In this document: piece after piece, positions 7,031 to 10,519 of the stretch
Layout of the letters: each line of letters opens with the position of its first letter
Numbering within the stretch: position 1 is the stretch's first letter
DNA from: an uncultured Clostridia bacterium
GTDB taxonomy: Bacteria > Bacillota > Clostridia > UMGS1883
Direction: 5' to 3'
NCBI GenBank assembly: GCA_947630525.1
Contig: CANRHW010000039.1
Coordinates: 1 to 10,519 of the forward strand
DNA: 10,519 bases
The notes under the pieces: generated by a model
Told to the model about the DNA's origin: nothing
Databases searched by the model: none
The model's input: the letters and a program-made list of their open reading frames with translations, nothing else
Made by a program: the position numbers and the translations under genes

Positions 7031-7441
7031 TTGAAATACATTTCCAACAGCGTAAAGGACACGGAGGACTTTGCCCGGCAGTTGGCCGGTGAGATTACGC
7101 CGCCAAGGGTCATTTGTCTCAGCGGCGATCTTGGCGCCGGCAAGACTGCCTTTGTGCGGGGCTTTGCACGGGCTTTTGGCATTGAAAGGGGCGTTTCCTC
7201 GCCCACCTTTACGCTGATGCATCGCTACGACGGCAGCCTCAGTTTGAAGCATTACGACCTGTATAGGCTGTCAGACCCGGACGAGCTTTTGGATATCGGG
7301 TTTGAAGAGGAGACGGAAAGCGGTATTTCCCTCATCGAATGGCCCGAGGGGTTTGAGGAACTGATGCCGCCCGACGCGGTCCGCGTGACCATCAGCCGGG
7401 GCGGCGAGGACTGCCAACGTATCATCGAGGTGAGCCAATGA
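7031..7441 (+). CDS. tsaE: tRNA threonylcarbamoyladenosine biosynthesis ATPase TsaE
   Basis: The protein is a 136-residue P-loop ATPase that drives the TsaB-TsaD complex during formation of t6A at position 37 of ANN-reading tRNAs. Visible motifs are the Walker A GDLGAGKT (32-39), the switch-like VSSPTFTLMHRY (55-66), HYDLYRL (74-80), the GFEEE turn and LIEWPEGF (101-108), all typical of TsaE/YjeE. The start is TTG at 7031, needed to include the KYISNSVKDTEDFA strand and helix that family members have. Its ribosome site is weak (AGAAAG-like). It begins 15 bases after the fhs stop in the same reading frame as fhs, separated by that single TAG. Its stop overlaps the tsaB start (ATGA at 7438-7441), which indicates translational coupling between the two partners. 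Confidence 0.96.
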   Translation: MKYISNSVKDTEDFARQLAGEITPPRVICLSGDLGAGKTAFVRGFARAFGIERGVSSPTFTLMHRYDGSLSLKHYDLYRLSDPDELLDIGFEEETESGISLIEWPEGFEELMPPDAVRVTISRGGEDCQRIIEVSQ

Positions 7442-8136
7442 ATATTTTAGCCGTTGACACTTCCGCCGTCACCGCCACAGTCGCGGTGATGAAGGGCGGC
7501 CTTATTGCGGGAGAGGCGAGCTTTACAAACGGACTGACCCATTCGCAGACGCTGATGCCAATGGTCGATTATGTGCTGAAAGGGGCGGGGCTGGGCCTTG
7601 CCGACATCGATTTGTTTGCCGCAAGCGTTGGGCCGGGCTCCTTTACCGGGCTTAGGATAGGCGTTGGCGCGGTAAAGGGATTGGCATACGCTTTGGACAG
7701 ACCTTGTGCCGGCGTTTCCACGCTCAAAGCCCTGGCATATAATATTGCCCAAACCGACAGGCTCATAGTCCCCATAATGGACGCCCGGCGCGCTCAGGTT
7801 TACACGGCCGCTTACCGCTATAAGGACGGCGGGCTTATAGAAACGTCCGCGCCCGAAGCTTTGGGCATAGACGAGCTTTGCGACCGGCTTGGGGACAGAA
7901 CGATTTTTGTGGGCGACGGCGTCGCTCCCTACATGGAAAAAATACGCTCCCTTATGGGCGAAAGGGCCGAATTTGCCCCGCCCCAGCTGAGGATGCAGCG
8001 GGCGGCCTCGGTATGCGCCGCGGCGGCCGGAGAAAGCCCCGTCTCCCCGGCGGAGTTGAGCGTGGTCTATCTGCGCAAGCCCCAGGCCGAGCGGGAGAGA
8101 GATGAAAAGCTGAACACCAGCAACGGAAAGGATTGA
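7438..8136 (+). CDS. tsaB: tRNA threonylcarbamoyladenosine biosynthesis protein TsaB
   Basis: TsaB is the non-catalytic ASKHA-fold partner of TsaD in t6A37 synthesis and is the docking platform for TsaE. The 232-residue protein begins NILAVDTSA, the first phosphate-type strand of the fold, and has THSQ (34-37), the hallmark VGPGSFTGLRIG (64-75), VPIMDARRAQVY (111-122) and the C-terminal YLRKPQAERE typical of the family. GAGGT sits 6 bases before an ATG that overlaps the tsaE stop. In many bacteria rimI and tsaD follow in the same cluster; here rpiB follows instead, so tsaD and tsaC must be elsewhere. The C-terminal tail after about residue 215 is charged and probably disordered. It also encodes the ribosome site of rpiB. 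Confidence 0.96.
   Translation: MNILAVDTSAVTATVAVMKGGLIAGEASFTNGLTHSQTLMPMVDYVLKGAGLGLADIDLFAASVGPGSFTGLRIGVGAVKGLAYALDRPCAGVSTLKALAYNIAQTDRLIVPIMDARRAQVYTAAYRYKDGGLIETSAPEALGIDELCDRLGDRTIFVGDGVAPYMEKIRSLMGERAEFAPPQLRMQRAASVCAAAAGESPVSPAELSVVYLRKPQAERERDEKLNTSNGKD
8128..8132 (+). promoter_or_regulatory. Ribosome binding site that sets the rpiB start
   Basis: AAGGA lies 9 bases before the ATG at 8142. The in-frame TTG at 8133 directly abuts this site and so cannot be initiated from it. This places the start at 8142, giving the canonical N-terminus MKIAIAADHGG. Confidence 0.85.
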
Positions 8137-8141
8137 CAGAT

Positions 8142-8582
8142 ATGAAGATAGCTATTGCCGCCGACCATGGCGGCTACACCCTCAAACAGGCGCTCATTCC
8201 CTACCTTGAAAGCGAGGGTCACACCGTTATCGACTGCGGAACAGACAGCGAAGACAGCGTCGACTACACCGACTTTGCCGAAAAGGGCTGCCGGGAATAT
8301 CTGGACGGGAACGCGGACTTCGCCATACTTTGCTGCGGAACGGGCGTAGGCATATCCATAGCCGCAAACAAAATAAAGGGCATACGCTGCGGGATGTGCC
8401 CCTCGGTGCAGATAGCCGAGCTGGTCAAGCAGCACAACAACGCCAACGCCATTGCCCTGGGCGGCAGGACCACTTCGCCGCAGCTGGCAAAAGAAATCGT
8501 AGACGCTTATATGAAAGCTGAATTTATGGGCGGGCGGCACCAGCGCCGTATCGACAAGATAACCGCCCTGGAAAATAAATAA
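8142..8582 (+). CDS. rpiB: Ribose-5-phosphate isomerase B
   Basis: RpiB interconverts ribose 5-phosphate and ribulose 5-phosphate in the non-oxidative pentose phosphate pathway; some members act on allose 6-phosphate instead. The 146-residue length is normal. Motifs are AADHGG with D8 and H9, the catalytic Cys65 in LCCGTGVGISIAANK (63-77), the phosphate-binding region KGIRCG, then QHNNANAIALGGR with H98, and the C-terminal GGRHQRRIDKI. The sequence resembles E. coli RpiB closely through GTGVGISIAANK and GGRHQ. The frame stays open to a TTG at 8133 overlapping the tsaB stop, but the ribosome site supports ATG at 8142, 5 bases after the tsaB stop. Ribose 5-phosphate feeds nucleotide synthesis, so the position next to nrdR is sensible, though I infer no direct interaction. 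Confidence 0.97.
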   Translation: MKIAIAADHGGYTLKQALIPYLESEGHTVIDCGTDSEDSVDYTDFAEKGCREYLDGNADFAILCCGTGVGISIAANKIKGIRCGMCPSVQIAELVKQHNNANAIALGGRTTSPQLAKEIVDAYMKAEFMGGRHQRRIDKITALENK

Positions 8583-8611
8583 AAATCTAAAATTATACTG
8601 GAGGGATAAAA

Positions 8612-9070
8612 ATGCGTTGTCCATACTGCGGTCACCGCGACAGCAAGGTAATCGATTCCAGGCCCACTGACGAGGGCGAGGCCATCCGCCGCCGGCGGGA
8701 GTGTACAAAGTGCGAGGAGCGCTTTACCACCTATGAAAAGGTGGAAACTCTGCCGATAATGGTAATAAAAAAAGACAAGACCAGAGAGCTTTTCGATCGC
8801 GACAAGCTCATACGCGGCATTACCCGGGCCTGCGAAAAGCGTCCGGTGGGCACCGAACAGATAGACGCCATCGTAGACCGCATCGAAGCGTCCATGCAAA
8901 ACTCTTTGGAACGAGAAGTCACCTCGGCCCAGATAGGCGAAAAGGTCATGGAAAACCTGCGCGACATCGATGAGGTGGCCTATGTGCGCTTTGCTTCGGT
9001 GTACCGCCAGTTTACCGACGCAACCACTTTCATTAAGGAGGTCAACAAGCTCCTGACCGACAAGAGCTGA
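8612..9070 (+). CDS. nrdR: Transcriptional repressor NrdR
   Basis: NrdR is a nucleotide-sensing repressor that binds paired NrdR boxes in front of ribonucleotide reductase genes. The 152-residue protein has an N-terminal zinc ribbon with Cys3, Cys6, Cys31 and Cys34 (MRCPYCGHRD and RRECTKCEERFTTYE) used for DNA binding, followed by an ATP-cone domain (about 48-138) with VIKKDKTRELFDRDKL at its start, where ATP or dATP binds. VAYVRFASVYRQF near residues 122-134 is the expected end of the cone. GGAGG (8600-8604) stands 7 bases before the ATG, 29 bases after the rpiB stop. I found no recognisable NrdR box in this window, so its targets are probably elsewhere. An inverted repeat covers its final codons and stop. 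Confidence 0.98.
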   Translation: MRCPYCGHRDSKVIDSRPTDEGEAIRRRRECTKCEERFTTYEKVETLPIMVIKKDKTRELFDRDKLIRGITRACEKRPVGTEQIDAIVDRIEASMQNSLEREVTSAQIGEKVMENLRDIDEVAYVRFASVYRQFTDATTFIKEVNKLLTDKS

Positions 9071-9075
9071 CCTCC
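9037..9075 (+). repeat. Inverted repeat across the end of nrdR
   Basis: GGAGGTCA (9037-9044) is perfectly complementary to TGACCTCC (9068-9075), and an inner GCTC/GAGC pair (9049-9052 with 9064-9067) continues the stem after a 4-base bulge. The stop codon of nrdR lies in the right arm. No T-run follows, so it is not a standard intrinsic terminator. It could protect the 3' end or reduce expression of the downstream esterase; chance is also possible because the left arm is coding. Confidence 0.4.
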
Positions 9076-9110
9076 GCACGTAATACAATATCAGAAAGGG
9101 ATCATTTAAA

Positions 9111-9845
9111 TTGGCAATTTTCAGATGCACCTTCCGCTCAATGATGCTGGCAAATGATACGAACCTGAACATCGTACTGCCCGACAAACGGCTCCACCCG
9201 CCAAAGGTACTGTACCTACTCCACGGATATCAGCAGCATTTTGGCTCATGGCTGAACCAGACCTCGCTTATTCGTTATGCCGCGGGCAAAAATCTGGCAA
9301 TCATAATGCCCGACGGAGGGCGGAGCTTTTACACCGATATGACTACCGGCGAGAACTACTATTCCTATATCGTAAAGGAGCTCCCGCGATTTTTGAGGGG
9401 GCAGCTGGGCTTAGCCCCGGAAAAAGGTGATACCGCGGTGGCCGGTTTGTCCATGGGCGGCTATGGCGCCTTGAAAATAGGGCTGCGCAACCCCGACAGT
9501 TTCGGCATGATAGGGGCCTTCTCCCCCGCCTGCGACATTGTGCGCATAGCGAAGGAAAATCCCTTGCTATCCCGAGCCATATGCGGGGATATGGAGCTTA
9601 GCGGCAGCGAGAACGACGTCTTTCACCTCGCCCGCGAAGCCTCCGGCAAGGACAACACGCCCGAGATATTCCACTATTGCGGCAGCGAAGATTTCCTCAT
9701 TGACGAAAACCACCGCTTCCGCGATCTGGCACTGGGTCTTGACCTGCCCTACGCCTATATCGAGGAGCCCGGCGAGCACGACTGGGAAAAGTGGGACCCC
9801 TGGATAAAGGATTTTATCGGCCGGTTCACGGAGAGAATACAATAA
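9111..9845 (+). CDS. Alpha/beta-hydrolase esterase (putative esterase, EstA/tributyrin esterase type)
   Basis: The 244-residue protein belongs to the putative-esterase group of alpha/beta hydrolases (PF00756 type, which includes tributyrin esterase and S-formylglutathione hydrolase relatives). The catalytic triad is visible: Ser114 in AGLSMGGYGA (nucleophile elbow), Asp194 in GSEDFL and His223 in GEHDWEKWD. The oxyanion strand YLLHGYQQHFGSWL (35-48) and AIIMPDGGRSFYTD are also typical. There is no signal peptide or membrane segment, so it is probably cytosolic. The start is TTG at 9111, because MAIFRCTFRS matches the usual beginning of EstA-type proteins; AAGGG lies 10 bases upstream. An in-frame ATG pair at 9141 would remove that strand. 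The gene starts 40 bases after nrdR without an obvious promoter, so it may be the last gene of the cluster. The substrate is unknown; short-chain esters are the conservative guess. Confidence 0.92.
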   Translation: MAIFRCTFRSMMLANDTNLNIVLPDKRLHPPKVLYLLHGYQQHFGSWLNQTSLIRYAAGKNLAIIMPDGGRSFYTDMTTGENYYSYIVKELPRFLRGQLGLAPEKGDTAVAGLSMGGYGALKIGLRNPDSFGMIGAFSPACDIVRIAKENPLLSRAICGDMELSGSENDVFHLAREASGKDNTPEIFHYCGSEDFLIDENHRFRDLALGLDLPYAYIEEPGEHDWEKWDPWIKDFIGRFTERIQ

Positions 9846-9890
9846 ATTTTCAAAGGGGAACCCGCACTGTGTCGGCTGGCGTATAATGCA

Positions 9891-9937
9891 AAGCGGCGTC
9901 GGAACAAGCTATTCAACGCTTATTCCGACGCCGTTTT
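9891..9937. terminator. Shared hairpin terminator between convergent genes
   Basis: A 16-bp stem pairs 9894-9909 with 9918-9933 around an 8-base loop, broken by one position (C9905 against A9922). It can be extended by AAG/TTT at 9891-9893 and 9934-9936. TTTT (9934-9937) and a second T-run at 9945-9948 follow on the plus strand, ending the esterase transcript. In minus-strand RNA the odd position becomes a G-U pair, so the stem there is unbroken, followed by CUUUGCAUUAU. It therefore probably also ends the minus-strand gene that stops at 9967. Confidence 0.85.
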
Positions 9938-9966
9938 GCGTCAATTTTACGACCCCTTGAGGTGTG

Positions 9967-10152
9967 TTATGCTTCGTCAATGATAAGGCCGAGGGCCTCG
10001 TCAACCTCGGCTCCGGGTACAAGAACCTCATATCCGGTGGTAGTGTCCTTGTTTATGGCCCTGAGCATGACCATTATATCATGGCCGTTGAGCATCGCTT
10101 TGAGCTTGTGGGCAAGCTCGCTGTTTTTAGCTATATAAACAACTGTCCACAT
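9967..10152 (-). CDS. Conserved small protein of 61 residues next to dnaE
   Basis: The protein starts MWTVVYIAKNSELAHKLKAM and ends EVDEALGLIIDEA. The pattern is strand (TVVYIA), helix (SELAHKLKAML), strand (IMVMLRAI), strand (YEVLVP) and helix (VDEALGLIIDE), a small ferredoxin-like fold resembling DUF2007-type proteins. From memory, similar MWTVVYIA proteins occur in Clostridia, sometimes with misleading names; no function is known to me. The reading is supported by the conserved start, a promoter with 17-base spacing upstream (10202-10230), its position between dnaE and a terminator, and the strand shared with dnaE. The ribosome site (GAGAGG, 10165-10170) is far from the ATG at 12 bases, so initiation may be modest. 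The overlapping plus-strand frame has no family features. Confidence 0.8.
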   Translation of the reverse strand: MWTVVYIAKNSELAHKLKAMLNGHDIMVMLRAINKDTTTGYEVLVPGAEVDEALGLIIDEA

Positions 10153-10201
10153 TTACGATACAGACCTCTCTTCAAAGTTTCTAACGCTCTCGTTTATTGT
10201 T

Positions 10202-10230
10202 ATAATACACCAAGCGGCCGGAAAAATCAA
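10202..10230 (-). promoter_or_regulatory. Promoter of the 61-residue protein gene
   Basis: On the minus strand, TTGATT (10225-10230) and TATTAT (10202-10207) are separated by exactly 17 bases. Each differs only modestly from the sigma-A consensus. Transcription would start near 10195, about 43 bases before the ATG at 10152. The gap between dnaE and this gene (10153-10268) otherwise holds only AT-rich DNA, with no convincing terminator behind dnaE, so dnaE read-through may add to expression. Confidence 0.7.
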
Positions 10231-10268
10231 CTGTTTTTTTCAAAAAGTTCATATTTTATACACAATTG

Positions 10269-10519
10269 CTATATGATTGCCGCACATTTATGTCCAATTA
10301 TACTATTTATCGTTGAAGCTAATTCTTCGCTGCCGCTGCATTCAAAGCCTGCGCGGGCCCTGATGCGGCCATAGGGGGAGCTTATCACCACAGGCACGCT
10401 TCCGGGGTGCGCGGCAACGATCTCGCGTATGCGGTTCAAGGCCGGAAGCTCGGCAGGCCCGAGGGATATTTCCAGGCAGCCGGAGGCGGGCGCGCCGTTC
10501 CCCGCGAGGACTGTAACCC
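10269..10519 (-). CDS. dnaE: C-terminal end of DNA polymerase III alpha subunit (partial)
   Basis: On the minus strand, the frame from the window edge to TAG at 10269-10271 gives the last 82 residues. They contain GCLEISLGPAELPALNRI, then REIVAAHPGSVPVVI, then YGRIRARAGFEC and a final helix with a short strand (ELASTINSIIGH, then KCAAII). This is the layout of the C-terminal domain of bacterial DnaE: a strand, a helix (LPALNRIREIV), the HPG..PV turn, two strands and a terminal helix ending near LLG. The polymerase and PHP domains lie outside the window. DnaE is the replicative polymerase subunit (in PolC-containing Firmicutes, mainly priming and lagging-strand extension). The similarity is recognisable but short, so another OB-fold-linked C-terminus cannot be fully excluded. 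Confidence 0.75.
   Translation of the reverse strand, partial: VTVLAGNGAPASGCLEISLGPAELPALNRIREIVAAHPGSVPVVISSPYGRIRARAGFECSGSEELASTINSIIGHKCAAII

Noticed and set aside
8133..8141. In-frame TTG at 8133 as an earlier rpiB start overlapping the tsaB stop
   Set aside because: The AAGGA site directly abuts this TTG, leaving no spacing, and the family N-terminus is MKIAIAADHGG, which starts at ATG 8142.
8067..9187. Long minus-strand open frames antisense to rpiB and nrdR (about 213 and 226 codons)
   Set aside because: They have no recognisable family or motif and lie opposite well-supported genes; in GC-rich DNA such open antisense frames are expected.
9111..9845. Esterase as S-formylglutathione hydrolase working with Fhs in formaldehyde oxidation
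   Set aside because: No glutathione-dependent formaldehyde dehydrogenase or related gene is present, and the N-terminus fits tributyrin-esterase-type proteins better.
9882..9887. Perfect TATAAT on the plus strand just before the shared terminator, suggesting a small RNA
   Set aside because: No -35-like hexamer lies 16-18 bases upstream and there is no extended -10; the transcript would be only the terminator hairpin.
9964..10374. Plus-strand open frame of 136 codons across the small gene and the dnaE end
   Set aside because: It covers the minus-strand small gene, its promoter and the dnaE C-terminus, has no recognisable domain, and its composition changes abruptly across the AT-rich gap.

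Overview
The window carries about 57% GC (estimated by eye) bacterial chromosomal DNA, densely packed with ordinary cellular genes. The families present (paired GerMN-domain lipoprotein, ABC-F ATPase, formate-tetrahydrofolate ligase, TsaE/TsaB, NrdR, a 61-residue MWTVVYIA-type protein beside dnaE), the strong AGGAGG-type ribosome sites and consensus sigma-A promoters suggest a Gram-positive anaerobe of the Firmicutes, most likely class Clostridia. That assignment is inference. I see no insertion sequence, phage gene, CRISPR array, tRNA or rRNA.

Layout. (1) Bases 1-134 are the 3' end of a plus-strand gene resembling glycoside hydrolase family 16, followed by a GC-rich hairpin terminator. (2) Bases 216-5169 hold a four-gene minus-strand operon, in transcription order: OmpR-family response regulator, membrane histidine kinase, GerMN lipoprotein, ABC-F ATPase. 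(3) Bases 5170-5344 are a divergent control region with a consensus-like promoter on each strand and three TTTCA repeats spaced exactly 12 bp over the minus promoter. (4) Bases 5345-9845 hold a plus-strand cluster: fhs, tsaE, tsaB, rpiB, nrdR and an alpha/beta-hydrolase esterase, with gaps of about 40 bases or less and overlap at tsaE/tsaB. (5) A hairpin at 9891-9937 separates this from the minus-strand genes beyond. (6) Bases 9967-10152 encode a 61-residue protein with its own promoter, and 10269-10519 are the C-terminal end of dnaE.

How the genes work together. The minus operon looks like a cell-envelope sensing unit: kinase and regulator plus an exported lipoprotein that could tune the kinase, an arrangement reminiscent of actinobacterial MtrA-MtrB-LpqB. 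A ribosome-associated ABC-F ATPase is coupled to its end. The plus cluster mixes one-carbon metabolism (Fhs), two proteins of the tRNA t6A37 pathway (TsaE, TsaB), pentose-phosphate isomerisation (RpiB) and control of deoxyribonucleotide synthesis (NrdR), all linked loosely to nucleotide supply and translation. The most unusual points are the absence of a normal start codon for the full histidine kinase, the 12-bp repeat array in its promoter, and the RR-HK-GerMN-ABC-F arrangement. No wholly new system is evident.
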